This document shows positions 1 to 8,414 of a DNA stretch of 64,000 nucleotides, piece by piece (position 1 is the first letter of the stretch; every line of letters starts with the position of its first letter). The translations under genes and the position numbers were made by a program. Under the pieces are notes generated by a model. That model was not told where the DNA came from. It searched no databases and worked only from the letters and a program-made list of their open reading frames with translations. This DNA is from Bacteroidota bacterium (GTDB lineage Bacteria > Bacteroidota > Ignavibacteria > Palsa-1295), in NCBI GenBank assembly GCA_030706745.1, contig JAUZNX010000002.1, forward strand, positions 186,001-250,000, given 5' to 3'.

Positions 1-525
1 GAGCGATGCATAGCATTTATGAACTGCACGCACGACATTCTCTTCACCCGATACGTTAAGATAGGTTTCCTGCTGACCGGCAAAGCTTGCGTTCGGGAGA
101 TCCTCGGCCGTTGCGCTGCTGCGCACCGCTACCGTGGCCATTGTACCGCTCTCCGAAAGAGTCATATAGCCATCGATGATTGCCCGTTGTATCTCTTTCG
201 GCAGTGTGCCTAGCATGATTTGTGCACGGATGGCCTCGCCAATTTCATGCAGATTCGAGTAATCTTTCCGATCGAGAGAAGCGAGTTTTTCCAGGATGAA
301 TTGTTTCAGGTTGTTTGCAGTAATAAAATCCCAAAAGGCTTCGGTCGAGAGTGCGAAGCCTTTGGGTATGCGGATCCCCAGTTGCGAGAGACGGGATGTC
401 ATCTCGCCGAGTGACGCATTCTTACCGCCGACGCGTGGGAGGTCCGACATTCCGATACGCGCAAAGGGCAGTACATACTGTAGTCGGCCGTTGGTGCTTG
501 TTTCGAGCAAGAGTTGAGGGTTCAT
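1..525 (-). CDS. ppsA: Phosphoenolpyruvate synthase, N-terminal part (runs off window)
   Basis: Only the first 175 codons are present; the gene continues beyond base 1. The ATG at 525-523 gives MNPQLLLETS, then VGGKNASLGEM and AVRSSATAEDLPNASFAGQQ, the hallmark N-terminal (ATP-grasp, pyruvate phosphate dikinase family) motifs of PEP synthase, which makes PEP from pyruvate and ATP in gluconeogenesis. The start lies 2 bp after the stop of the upstream baeRF-like gene with no clear Shine-Dalgarno site, so translation is probably coupled. It is the last visible gene of a minus-strand operon with stress genes. PPDK shares the fold, but the N-terminal signature fits PEP synthase better. Confidence 0.9.
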   Translation of the reverse strand, partial: MNPQLLLETSTNGRLQYVLPFARIGMSDLPRVGGKNASLGEMTSRLSQLGIRIPKGFALSTEAFWDFITANNLKQFILEKLASLDRKDYSNLHEIGEAIRAQIMLGTLPKEIQRAIIDGYMTLSESGTMATVAVRSSATAEDLPNASFAGQQETYLNVSGEENVVRAVHKCYASL

Positions 526-527
526 GG

Positions 528-1679
528 CTAGGATTGGTTAACCGTAACCGCGGGTCGCAGCAGCGCGGCGACTCCGGTGGGTGAATGAAAATTCGTTCTG
601 GACATCACAGTGCCGTGATGTCGCAATGTCAAGATGAGGGCAGCGTTGACGTGATCTGGATTGGATGGATCGGAGCTGATGGCTGCGAGTTCGGGCTCGT
701 TGACCATCAGGGTCATAATGCCACCCGTGGCGGATAGCGATAAGATGGTGTCGATGTCTTCTGTCACACGACCTTGCGCGCGCAGAGCTTCGAGCTGACT
801 CCCTTCAGTTTCGGATACGTCCGCGCGGCTGGAGTCAAGCAGGGCACAGGTTTGCCAGAGATGACCGTCGAGTGTAAGCGGATTTCCTTCCGGAACGGCT
901 AGCCGATTCGGACTCACGAGGACGTTATGATACGGAAGGTGCTTGCGAAAATGGGCGATGACTTCTTCGGTCCCGGTAATGACCAGCGGCACATGCTCAT
1001 TTCGAAGCGCGCTATTGACAGCCTGCGCAAGTGCCTGGATCAGGTGTTCTCGCTTGCGAAAATCACCATCCTGGGAGCCGCCATGGGGGACCATCCCACC
1101 GTGGTGAGCTTCTCCGCTTGCCGGCGCTGACGTGTGGAATGCCCGGTCATGCACGATATCCTCACTGTCGAATGATTCCTCGAGCGCCCATACATCTTCC
1201 AGTGAAATGGGGATCGCGAATTGTGGATGAATGCGGGCCATGCGCGGCTTGCCACGCGAGACATCCAGAAGATAGAAGTGCTCAGGCAGCGATAGAAGCG
1301 GAATCAGCGGCGTCAAACGAAAGTCGTTACCGATCCAAACATTCTCAGCTACACGAAGTGGGAGTGCATAGTACCGAAGAATTGATGGGCTGGCAAAGAT
1401 TGCGTAACTCTCACTTCGTTGACTCCAAAGTTTGGGCTCTTGGAGGAGCGAGCGAAGTGTTTCAAGAACTGCATGACTCGCTTCATCCGAAAAGCTGCTA
1501 CTCTTTAAGAGCGTTGCCGCAGTGTGAATGTGCCCCTTGAGTTCTGCACGACCAATGATTCCGAAGTCCGAGGACTGCGGTACCGAGAAATAAATCGTGA
1601 CTTTCGGACCTGCGGTCTTCGATTCCTGCTCGAACATCTCGAGCAAGCTTTGAAGATCAATTATGGATTGTTGTTTCAC
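528..1679 (-). CDS. baeRF (eRF1-like) family protein
   Basis: A 383-residue soluble protein with no signal peptide. The middle part (about residues 85-160: YAIFASPSILRYYALPL, then FYLLDVSRGKPRMARI) resembles the bacterial archaeo-eukaryotic release-factor-like (baeRF) families, whose exact function is unsettled but probably ribosome or stress related. The C-terminal third (about 300-380) has the look of an eRF1 domain 3 with a VTEDIDTILSLSATGGIMTLMV stretch. The start is GTG at 1679, overlapping the upstream gene by 23 bp, and the stop lies 2 bp from ppsA, so this is a tight operon. Family assignment is by pattern only. Confidence 0.6.
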   Translation of the reverse strand: MKQQSIIDLQSLLEMFEQESKTAGPKVTIYFSVPQSSDFGIIGRAELKGHIHTAATLLKSSSFSDEASHAVLETLRSLLQEPKLWSQRSESYAIFASPSILRYYALPLRVAENVWIGNDFRLTPLIPLLSLPEHFYLLDVSRGKPRMARIHPQFAIPISLEDVWALEESFDSEDIVHDRAFHTSAPASGEAHHGGMVPHGGSQDGDFRKREHLIQALAQAVNSALRNEHVPLVITGTEEVIAHFRKHLPYHNVLVSPNRLAVPEGNPLTLDGHLWQTCALLDSSRADVSETEGSQLEALRAQGRVTEDIDTILSLSATGGIMTLMVNEPELAAISSDPSNPDHVNAALILTLRHHGTVMSRTNFHSPTGVAALLRPAVTVNQS

Positions 1680-2211
1680 GAGCGTTATGAGCGTTATGAG
1701 TGTGGCGACCCGGGATTCCGGTCTCGGGTCGGCGGATCGTCAATTCAGAGAGAGTCCCAGCTTCAGGTTGTGCAGCCGTTGCCGCCACGGTTGCATCGTC
1801 CGTAATGACGGTCCGTGGCGCACGGAGCCCATACCAGTTGAGAACATGGCGTTCGAGCTCAGCCATATGTTCCGGTAATAGTTCTTTGATGCCATGCTGC
1901 TCCAGCAGCAAGTGCATAGCCCTGGCGAGCGAATCCGATGCAAGCTCCAAATCGGCTTCGGCCAGTTCATATTTCATCAATGCGGTTCGGGCCTGTTGAA
2001 GGAGGTCGGCTCGTGCCACATGCGATGCCGGAGGTGAATTATAGAGCTGCGCAAGCGCGGCAACATCGATTGTGGCCGGAAGGGCCGTAAGACATTCAGA
2101 TGAAGAAACGGTTGTGGCCTTTGGCCGCCTCGGAACACGAATGATGGGTTCGTCTGGTCGTGCACTTCCCGATTTAGGTAGTGTGGGCGGTGGCGCTGTC
2201 AGCTTCTTCAT
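1657..2211 (-). CDS. Hypothetical protein, Pro/Ala-rich N-terminus
   Basis: About 184 residues, unrecognised. The N-terminal 60 residues are rich in Pro, Arg and Ser and probably disordered; residues about 65-140 look helical (ALAQLYNSPPASHVARADLLQQ, LLLEQHGIKELLPEHMAELE); the C-terminal tail contains a HNAHNA repeat from a 9-bp tandem duplication. I prefer the ATG at 2211 (MKKLTAPPP) because GGAG lies 6 bp upstream; an in-frame ATG at 2223 would add four residues. It sits 27 bp after the cupin gene and overlaps the baeRF-like gene by 23 bp, so it is co-transcribed with stress genes. Confidence 0.65.
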   Translation of the reverse strand: MKKLTAPPPTLPKSGSARPDEPIIRVPRRPKATTVSSSECLTALPATIDVAALAQLYNSPPASHVARADLLQQARTALMKYELAEADLELASDSLARAMHLLLEQHGIKELLPEHMAELERHVLNWYGLRAPRTVITDDATVAATAAQPEAGTLSELTIRRPETGIPGRHTHNAHNARETTIHN

Positions 2212-2238
2212 ATCATGCTCCATCGAACGTCTACGGTA

Positions 2239-2811
2239 TCATAATTCCATTGGTTGCGTCGCCGCCACAGTCCGCTTGGTGCGCACAATGGCGGGATCAT
2301 CATGAATAAAAGGCGCTGGGGAGTCAGGGTTCTGCAGCGGACTGCCAGGATTGGGTCGTGGCTCGATATCGGGGAGAAATCCTGGAGTCACAGCCGATGC
2401 ACTCATGGCGAATACACCAATGGCTTTGGAGTAAGCTTCATCTTCCTCGTCATGGTCCGCATCGAGCTTCGTGGCATGGACTCGTCCATCAAGATGATTT
2501 GGTGGAGTGTAAATCGTGTAGATCTTTAATGCTGTCGACCCAGTATTTTCAATATTGTGTTCAGTGCCCGGCGCAACGACCAGCACGTCCCCAGGCTTGA
2601 TCGACTGACGCTCCCCATCGAGCACGGCAGTGCCGGTGCCGCTTAGGAAGAACAAGGTTTGTTCGACACTGTCATGCGTCTCCGTTCCAATCTCGCCACC
2701 GGGTGGAATGGACATGATCACAAGTTGCGAATGCTCGCCAGTATGAAGAACCGTTCGAAAATTCTGATTCTCCGATGTATCATAGACAATGTTCGTGAGG
2801 TAGTTCATCAT
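2239..2811 (-). CDS. Cupin-domain protein
   Basis: A 190-residue protein whose first 115 residues form a single cupin barrel: HTGEHSQLVIMSIPPGGEIG, ETHDSVEQTLFFLSGTG and PGTEHNIENTG supply the usual His/Glu metal ligands. Single-domain cupins bind a metal and range from dioxygenases to sensors, so the reaction cannot be told. The C-terminal 75 residues (Pro/Asp/Glu-rich) look disordered. A strong Shine-Dalgarno (AAAGGAGA) precedes the ATG at 2811, and the upstream stress protein stop overlaps it as ATGA. Part of the minus-strand stress operon. Confidence 0.8.
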   Translation of the reverse strand: MMNYLTNIVYDTSENQNFRTVLHTGEHSQLVIMSIPPGGEIGTETHDSVEQTLFFLSGTGTAVLDGERQSIKPGDVLVVAPGTEHNIENTGSTALKIYTIYTPPNHLDGRVHATKLDADHDEEDEAYSKAIGVFAMSASAVTPGFLPDIEPRPNPGSPLQNPDSPAPFIHDDPAIVRTKRTVAATQPMEL

Positions 2812-3692
2812 CTTGTTCTCCTTTCATGATAATCTGCTTGACGCCTTCTGACGATCTCCACGGTAGTTTCCGCTCGCTGCACAATATCCAGAGCGGCCAC
2901 GTTCACTGCATGTTGATGGCTATTCTCAAGTGAATCATCCGCTGCAATGAAGATTGCATCGATCTCCTGCTGGCGGGCATAACGGAGAATCTGCTCCGCA
3001 ATGTCGCCGTAGCGGATCTGCGATTCGATGTGTGGAAAGTTTTTGCGAATGTGCTCGGCAAAATAATCGAGCATATGATGGACTCGCTCAATGTTCCACT
3101 CGAGTTCATTTACAACGCTGATCAAATGGACACATGTATTTCTTGGGAATGGTCGTGCCGCAAATTCTTCCATCATGAGCAGCGATTCCGGAGATCCATC
3201 AATGAACAGAAGCAATTGCAGCGGTGCATCCGGATGCTGGTGCTGCGGATATACAATCCTCACAGAGCATGGCGCAACATCCGCAATGTGCGCTGAAATG
3301 GATTCTGACTTCGCCGTGAGAAAGAACGACCGGCGTCGTTCGGAGCCGATCACAATGAGATCGGCATTCCATGCATGCGCACGATCCGAGATCGATTCTG
3401 CGGCATTCATTGAGGAACGGTCATTGACCTCGGTTTCAATCAGCCAATCCGGGAAGGCCCGTGAAAGGGTGCATTTTGACCGCTGTGCTTCGCTCAGTAC
3501 CTGCTCGTCCAGACTGTCTTCCAATGTGTATTCATGATTGGATGCCACAAAGGCCCGGCTTGGAATGGCCACATGGTGGGCATGGGGTGTGAGCAACAGT
3601 GCGTGGGCATGTTTTGGCAGTCCAGCATAGTGCAGGTCTTTGACAAGCAAATCCGGATTTGGGGCACCTTCCCATGGAATAAGAATTCTCAT
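2808..3692 (-). CDS. Universal stress protein, two tandem Usp domains (divergent)
   Basis: About 294 residues from the ATG at 3692 (MRILIPWEGAPNPD), which matches the usual Usp beginning; a longer reading to 3749 would add 19 atypical residues. The first Usp domain spans about 1-150 (NADLIVIGSERRR), the second about 155-285 (LLLFIDGSPESL, then EIDAIFIAADDS). The second domain lacks the full G-x2-G-x9-G-S/T nucleotide loop, so ATP binding there is doubtful. The stop overlaps the cupin start. Usp proteins are cytoplasmic and induced by starvation or oxygen limitation. Compare the more canonical Usp at 7277-8197. Confidence 0.85.
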   Translation of the reverse strand: MRILIPWEGAPNPDLLVKDLHYAGLPKHAHALLLTPHAHHVAIPSRAFVASNHEYTLEDSLDEQVLSEAQRSKCTLSRAFPDWLIETEVNDRSSMNAAESISDRAHAWNADLIVIGSERRRSFFLTAKSESISAHIADVAPCSVRIVYPQHQHPDAPLQLLLFIDGSPESLLMMEEFAARPFPRNTCVHLISVVNELEWNIERVHHMLDYFAEHIRKNFPHIESQIRYGDIAEQILRYARQQEIDAIFIAADDSLENSHQHAVNVAALDIVQRAETTVEIVRRRQADYHERRTR

Positions 3693-3730
3693 AATTCGCT
3701 CTAAAGTGTAGATAGTGAGGACCGTTGGCG

Positions 3731-3763
3731 GGTGTGACGCATGCATCAATCATGCGTCACACC
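3731..3763. repeat. Perfect 13-bp inverted repeat between hsp20 and usp
   Basis: GGTGTGACGCATG (3731-3743) and its exact complement (3751-3763) flank a 7-bp spacer. It lies 47 bp after the hsp20 stop and 38 bp before the usp start, on a minus-strand transcript. There is no T run on the minus-strand side, so it may act as a processing or attenuation hairpin, or as an operator, rather than a simple terminator. Confidence 0.6.
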
Positions 3764-3810
3764 CCGGTTTTTCGGCTACGCGCTACGCGATGGCGCTGAG
3801 GCTTGGCCGC

Positions 3811-4356
3811 TTAGGCGTCAATGCGTCTTTTTCGTGCGCCCCGCTGTGCCGTGGCGTTCTGCAACTCTGGTTTCGAGTTGCCGTGGCCGTTCTGCATGAC
3901 CCGCGTCTCGGTGTGCAGCGGGATTTCACGCGTAGCCGGTGAGATGGCCGCAATTTTCGGCAAGGTGAGTTCGAGCAGTCCGTCCCTGAATGTCCCCCTG
4001 ATGGCGTCCGCCTTCACATTCTTGGGCAATGAAAGCGAACGGGCAAACTGGCCGAATGAACGTTCGGTCCGTTGATAATCCCATTCGTGTTTCTCGTCCT
4101 TCCGTTCTTTCTTGCCGCTGATCGTTACCATATCAGTGTCAGCGGTTACTTTTACATTGTGCTCGCTCAAGCCCGGTAGCTCGGCAAGGATGTAGAAGTT
4201 CTTTTTGTCTTCCGAGATATCGAGATTCGGCACATACACGTCGCGATCGCTTCCCCCCCGTTGGGTCGACCCGTAATCAAGGTCGCCGAGCATACGAAGG
4301 AACATATGTTCCATCATAGCGGTCGGTGAGTCGTCGTTCCAGTGAATCCGTGCCAT
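3811..4356 (-). CDS. Small heat shock protein, Hsp20/alpha-crystallin family
   Basis: A 181-residue cytoplasmic chaperone. The alpha-crystallin domain spans about residues 42-145 (VPNLDISEDKKNFYILAELPG, VTISGKKE, then the conserved FRDGLLELTLPK). The C-terminus (about 150-181) is Asn/Arg-rich and lacks a clear I-x-I tail motif beyond REIPLH. Small heat shock proteins hold unfolding proteins for refolding by Hsp70/Hsp100. It is divergent from the BON gene and heads the minus-strand stress operon (usp, cupin, baeRF-like, ppsA), which suggests induction with general stress. Confidence 0.93.
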   Translation of the reverse strand: MARIHWNDDSPTAMMEHMFLRMLGDLDYGSTQRGGSDRDVYVPNLDISEDKKNFYILAELPGLSEHNVKVTADTDMVTISGKKERKDEKHEWDYQRTERSFGQFARSLSLPKNVKADAIRGTFRDGLLELTLPKIAAISPATREIPLHTETRVMQNGHGNSKPELQNATAQRGARKRRIDA

Positions 4357-4691
4357 AACAGTGCAGTATCAGGTGAGATAATGTGATCGAATATGCCCGT
4401 TCGGAGGACTATTTCCGTGCCGAACAATTGAAAAGCTGAAATTCGATTAGTTCCTGTACCATGGCGATTGGACGCCGTCGGTTGGGGGGAAGATTTCTTT
4501 CATGGCACGGGAAGATTCTTGCCTGTTCATCTTTCCGTAATGCGGATGGATATGCCCACTATGGCTCGGATTCCAAATCTGCGTTCGAGTGGCTCGGCAT
4601 TCGCTATTATCAGGGCAGCCGCACAGTCTCACCACACAAATCACAAGCGGGAATGCGAGCGGCAGGGTTATTTTAAGGGGATACACACACT
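4357..4691. other. Divergent intergenic region, hsp20 / BON gene
   Basis: 335 bp between divergent genes that must carry both promoters. The BON gene ATG at 4692 is preceded by TTTTAAGGGGATACACACACT, whose AAGGGG is a weak Shine-Dalgarno. Short open frames here are not convincing as genes. I saw no GTAA...TTAC palindrome and no strong inverted repeat. Confidence 0.5.
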
Positions 4692-5360
4692 ATGAAGACA
4701 AACGAACAACTCCAGCGGGATGTAATGGAAGCGTTGAAATGGGAGCCAGTCCTCAATGCCACAGATATTGGCGTTGCAGCACGGGACGGCGTCATCACAC
4801 TCACGGGGACAGTTGATAGTTACCCGAAGAAGCTCGCTGCCGAACGAGCCGCAAAGAACGTCGCCGGCGTCAAAGCGGTGGCCGAAGAAGTCGTGGTGCA
4901 TATCGATGGCAATAATCGGCGAACCGATACCGAGATCGCCGAAGCAGCCGTGAATGCCCTACGCTGGTGCAATACCGTTCCGGATGAAAAAATTAAGGTC
5001 TCTGTCGAGAATGGCTGGGTCAAGCTCGAAGGCGAAGTTGAATGGGATTATCAAAAGACTGAAGCACGCCGCGAAGTCGAAGATCTCACCGGCGTCAAAG
5101 GTGTTACAAATCTCATCTCGCTCTCACCACAACTGAAGCCGTCCGAGATCAAGAATAAGATTCGGCGCGCGTTCGAGCGTTCGGCGACAGTCGATTCCGG
5201 AAATATCGCGATCGATGTCAATGGGAGTATTGTGACACTGCGTGGTCCGGTTCGCTCTTGGGCAGAACGTGAGGACGCAGAGAATGCTGCGTGGGCTGCT
5301 CCAGGCGTCTCACAAGTCAAGGACGAGCTTCGGGTCGAATCGCTCGAAACAATCTACTAG
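4692..5360 (+). CDS. Protein with three BON domains
   Basis: 222 residues comprising three BON repeats: about 5-75 (VAARDGVITLTGTVDSY), 80-148 (VSVENGWVKLEGEVEW) and 150-218 (IDVNGSIVTLRGPVRSW). Each has the conserved Gly and the V-x-L-x-G strand. BON domains bind phospholipid or other cell-envelope surfaces, as in OsmY and Kbp. No signal peptide is visible, unlike OsmY, so it may be cytoplasmic. Triple-BON proteins of this size are common in stress loci next to hsp20 and usp genes, as here. Confidence 0.9.
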   Translation: MKTNEQLQRDVMEALKWEPVLNATDIGVAARDGVITLTGTVDSYPKKLAAERAAKNVAGVKAVAEEVVVHIDGNNRRTDTEIAEAAVNALRWCNTVPDEKIKVSVENGWVKLEGEVEWDYQKTEARREVEDLTGVKGVTNLISLSPQLKPSEIKNKIRRAFERSATVDSGNIAIDVNGSIVTLRGPVRSWAEREDAENAAWAAPGVSQVKDELRVESLETIY

Positions 5361-5412
5361 ATCGGCTCTGTGATGGTCACTTCGACCATGAAATTGAAAG
5401 GATAATTCCAGG

Positions 5413-5946
5413 ATGATCACAACCTCATTACCATGGACGCCGAAAATGTCTGCTCGACCGGAGCAGGTTCGTCGAGCCGGGATCGGCCTTGCCATGGCTG
5501 CTGCAGGAGCTGCTGCAGCATACGGTATTGGCCGCATATTCCTTAAGCGGAATTCGGCCGCCCGGCAATATAGACATCAGTTGGAGGAGTGGCTCGATCG
5601 ACGATTGGAGACGCTCTCACAGGTGCTTGGGACCACTGCGGAGATTGCGAACCAACTCCGAGATGAGGTCCGCTCCGCAGCTCGTGCTGCCCTGAGTATG
5701 GCGCAGAAAAGTCGAACGATAAAACCGGAGAAACGAAACCTCATCGAGATCGAGCTCGATCGGCGACTCCTGAAAATGAAAATGAAGATCCACAAGATCC
5801 TCGACATTTCCGAAGCCGCGCAGACTGAAGCCTTACATCGATTCTATGAGGAATTGCGCAGTTGGATCGTTTCGGCTGGCGAACACCAGAACACGCGCGA
5901 ATTCGCGCAGTTTATGGAGGCACCCATTGAAGCACGCGTGGCCTGA
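5413..5946 (+). CDS. Hypothetical protein with one membrane segment and coiled coil
   Basis: 177 residues, unrecognised. An Ala/Gly-rich hydrophobic segment at about residues 22-45 (AGIGLAMAAAGAAAAYGIG) may anchor it in the inner membrane. The rest is charged and helical (about 50-165), consistent with a coiled coil of the YtxH-like or envelope-stress type. The start is ATG 5413 with AAAGGA upstream; an ATG at residue 12 is possible. Its end overlaps the next gene by 20 bp, so the two are co-translated. Confidence 0.7.
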   Translation: MITTSLPWTPKMSARPEQVRRAGIGLAMAAAGAAAAYGIGRIFLKRNSAARQYRHQLEEWLDRRLETLSQVLGTTAEIANQLRDEVRSAARAALSMAQKSRTIKPEKRNLIEIELDRRLLKMKMKIHKILDISEAAQTEALHRFYEELRSWIVSAGEHQNTREFAQFMEAPIEARVA

Positions 5947-6520
5947 CAGACGGTCCACGGCATGCGTGCTCCTTGTCTTCGGATCTCTGCTTTTCGCACG
6001 GCCGCTGCTGGCACAACAGCATGCGGCCATGCGAGGGCCGGTCGGTCTTCGCGATCCCATTGCGATCGGTCTAACGGTTGGCACTTCAAATGGATTGTCC
6101 GCCGATCTTCAGGTTGGTCGAATGGATAATGTGGCAGGTGCCATCGAAGGGTATGTTGGTGCAAGCGTTGCATCATGGGGAATTAGCTTGGGATGGAGTG
6201 CTGCACTCCGAGCGGATGTCGTAGCTTCTGACGATGGCAAAAACGACGCGATGATTCTTGGTCCGACCCTGGGATATGGCGAGATGCTTACAATCGGAGG
6301 GCCACGCTCATATATCGATTTTTCGCCATTTCATGATGTTCAGGCGATCTTCTTGCTACTTGGAGTTGCATGGGTCCACGAGTTTAGCAGTGGTTGGTCC
6401 ACAGAGATTTCCCTTCGACCTGGTGAAGCACTTGCACTCAACGGGGAGGATAAGAATCGCTCGCTGGCGAAAGGAGAATACTCCTTTCAATTGAGTCTGG
6501 TTGGCTTGATTCGATTCTAA
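5927..6520 (+). CDS. Secreted hypothetical protein, probable small beta-barrel
   Basis: About 197 residues using the TTG start at 5927, chosen because GGAGG lies 6 bp upstream and the result is a proper Sec signal peptide (Lys/Arg start, hydrophobic STACVLLVFGSLLF, cleavage after LLAQ). The mature part has alternating hydrophobic/polar strands (YVGASVASWGISLGWSAALRADV) and ends with SLVGLIRF; a terminal Phe is usual for outer-membrane barrels. No named family recognised. The first 20 bp lie inside the upstream gene. Confidence 0.65.
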   Translation: MKHAWPDRRSTACVLLVFGSLLFARPLLAQQHAAMRGPVGLRDPIAIGLTVGTSNGLSADLQVGRMDNVAGAIEGYVGASVASWGISLGWSAALRADVVASDDGKNDAMILGPTLGYGEMLTIGGPRSYIDFSPFHDVQAIFLLLGVAWVHEFSSGWSTEISLRPGEALALNGEDKNRSLAKGEYSFQLSLVGLIRF

Positions 6521-6632
6521 TCGCTGCGCGTCCCATATCTGCTCGTTGAGCTGATCTATCCTATCTCATACGTGCCTGGTTGCAAATAGCTTCTGCAGTT
6601 CTGGCCTAAATGATGGACGACTGCTTGAGAGA

Positions 6633-7247
6633 TTATTCGATACTGAACGGTGGATACTGATCGGTCGTGAGCAAGAACGCGTAAGCTGAGACGCGAAGCG
6701 ACCAGCGGAACACTCCCGTTACAAAGTTGAAGAGCGACTTTGGGTAGCGTCCCGTAAAGAGAATGGCAAACCATGCGATGATGACGCACACGACTGCCGC
6801 AATTCCCAATGCCCACAAAACTATGTAGTGCGGAATGGCGAGAAACCACTTGATTAACGGCATGCCTGGGCTAAGGTCAAGTTCCACATTTGGATAGGAG
6901 ATCGCAATATGGACTTCTTGCTCCTGATCCGTTGAAGGATACTCGTCACTTAGGAGCGCAAGGTACGCAGCGCATCTGGTGCTGAAGTTTACGAGCGCGA
7001 GATTCCAATCGTACCACCAGCGTGGGTACTTCTTGCGGAAGAGCAGCATAAGGACAGTTGGCACAAAGAGCACGCCGCCGGCGCCGAGTGCGGTTGGCCA
7101 TGGGCTGTGTGTGAGCGGACCGGCGATGAGTGCGAGGAGGATCACGATTGGAATCGCAAGCAGGGGCCGGAAGAATGTCGAAAGGCGATCGAGAGGCCGG
7201 TCGGGGTAATCAATCGTAAGCGTGGCTGGGAATGCAGTTGTGCTCAT
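6633..7247 (-). CDS. DUF4389 membrane protein
   Basis: 204 residues with three or four hydrophobic segments (about 28-45, 52-68, 140-165). The pattern FPATLTIDYPDRPLDRL at the start and the aromatic KKYPRWWYDW and GRYPKSLFNFVTGVFRW motifs are those of DUF4389 proteins, inner-membrane proteins of unknown function often found beside stress genes. It is in the same orientation as, and 29 bp downstream of, the Usp gene at 7277-8197, so probably co-transcribed. Convergent with the secreted protein gene; the 112 bp between show nothing notable. Confidence 0.8.
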   Translation of the reverse strand: MSTTAFPATLTIDYPDRPLDRLSTFFRPLLAIPIVILLALIAGPLTHSPWPTALGAGGVLFVPTVLMLLFRKKYPRWWYDWNLALVNFSTRCAAYLALLSDEYPSTDQEQEVHIAISYPNVELDLSPGMPLIKWFLAIPHYIVLWALGIAAVVCVIIAWFAILFTGRYPKSLFNFVTGVFRWSLRVSAYAFLLTTDQYPPFSIE

Positions 7248-7276
7248 GATGTGTCGGTTCTATTTTGGATATGATA

Positions 7277-8197
7277 TTATCGCACGATTTCGACAGTCGC
7301 TTCAGCGTTGGCTGCAATACTATGAGCCACACTACCCAGCAATAGTCTCTCAAATCGTGAGAGTCCCCGAGAGCCAATAAAAATCGTATCTGCCGCGACA
7401 CGTTTTGCTTCCAACAGTAGCTCGCGCGGAGGGTGTCCGACCGGCATTGCGGTTGTAACACTAAACCGCTTTTGCATCTCGCGCTCGAGGGAGTGCAAAG
7501 CATGTTGGATATTGGATTCCTTCATTTCCTGGTACTGTCCCAAATCGTCACCGACCAGCCAGATGTACTCCGGAGTAGATAAAATGCTCACATCGATGAC
7601 AGTCACAATGTGGAGCTTCGTGCCGGCTGGCCATGTGCGGTGGAGGAGCTGGTGCACTGTATTACGCGCACCGCGAGAACCATCGAATGCAAGCAAAATA
7701 ACGGGCGTAGCCTTCCCATCGAGATGCAACTTGCTTCTGGTAATGCGAACGGATGTCTTTGCTTCTGTCAAAACGCGCAAGGAGACACTCCCCAAAAACA
7801 ATCTCTTGAAACCGGAACGGCCGTGCGAGCCCATCACAATAAGATCCGGCTTAGAAGTCTCGGCCACTTCCAGAATACTCGAGGCCGGTGAGTTAAGACG
7901 CGCACATGGTTTCACTGTCCACTGGGGGAACAATCGTGCAAGGTCTTCTGCCCCTTCCGCCGCATCCTTTTCTGTTGCTTCCCGGGCGTAGGAAAGAGCG
8001 TCCTGGGTGTTCTCGAGCGCGTAGGTAACAATCGGCAAGGTCGGCTCGAGATTGAACGCCGGTTCGGCTGGCATCCGAACTTCTCCAACGGAAAGTACGG
8101 TAGCTTCCACGCCGCTCACAGGAAGTCCGGCATATCGCAAATCCTGAATCGCATCTTTCGACGATTGTGAGCCATCGTACGCAATAAGAAGTTTCAT
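7277..8197 (-). CDS. Universal stress protein, two canonical Usp domains
   Basis: 306 residues, cytoplasmic. Domain 1 (about 1-150) has LIAYDGSQSS and the ATP loop VMGSHGRSGFKRLFLGSVS; domain 2 (about 158-306) has LLAFDGSRGA and FIGSRGLSRFERLLLGSVA, so both retain the G-x2-G-x9-G-S nucleotide signature. This contrasts with the degenerate second domain of the Usp at 2808-3692. An excellent Shine-Dalgarno (AGGAGGAGC) precedes the ATG at 8197. It is divergent from the L,D-transpeptidase gene; a GTAAA...CTTAC palindrome lies between them. Confidence 0.93.
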   Translation of the reverse strand: MKLLIAYDGSQSSKDAIQDLRYAGLPVSGVEATVLSVGEVRMPAEPAFNLEPTLPIVTYALENTQDALSYAREATEKDAAEGAEDLARLFPQWTVKPCARLNSPASSILEVAETSKPDLIVMGSHGRSGFKRLFLGSVSLRVLTEAKTSVRITRSKLHLDGKATPVILLAFDGSRGARNTVHQLLHRTWPAGTKLHIVTVIDVSILSTPEYIWLVGDDLGQYQEMKESNIQHALHSLEREMQKRFSVTTAMPVGHPPRELLLEAKRVAADTIFIGSRGLSRFERLLLGSVAHSIAANAEATVEIVR

Positions 8198-8314
8198 CTT
8201 GCTCCTCCTGAAACCGAATTAACGTGAGAGCGCTATGCCAGGCCTGGCCCAGCCATGTTTTGAAGGATTCGGCATGTAAGGTTATTGTACAGAATGTAAA
8301 ATCGTTGTCACGAT

Positions 8315-8331
8315 GGTAAAAGAATCTTACT
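8315..8331. promoter_or_regulatory. GTAA-N7-TTAC palindrome (6-5-6 class), candidate operator
   Basis: GGTAAAAGAATCTTACT in the 217-bp divergent region between usp and the L,D-transpeptidase gene, with a further half site CGTAAGAATC at 8341. Same layout as sites upstream of the respiratory operons in this window. Confidence 0.45.
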
Positions 8332-8414
8332 TCGCAATTCCGTAAGAATCATGGGAATGGTATCCGGTTGAATTAGCCGGAAGTCAGATTGTCTGGCATA
8401 TTTATGCAAGGCAT

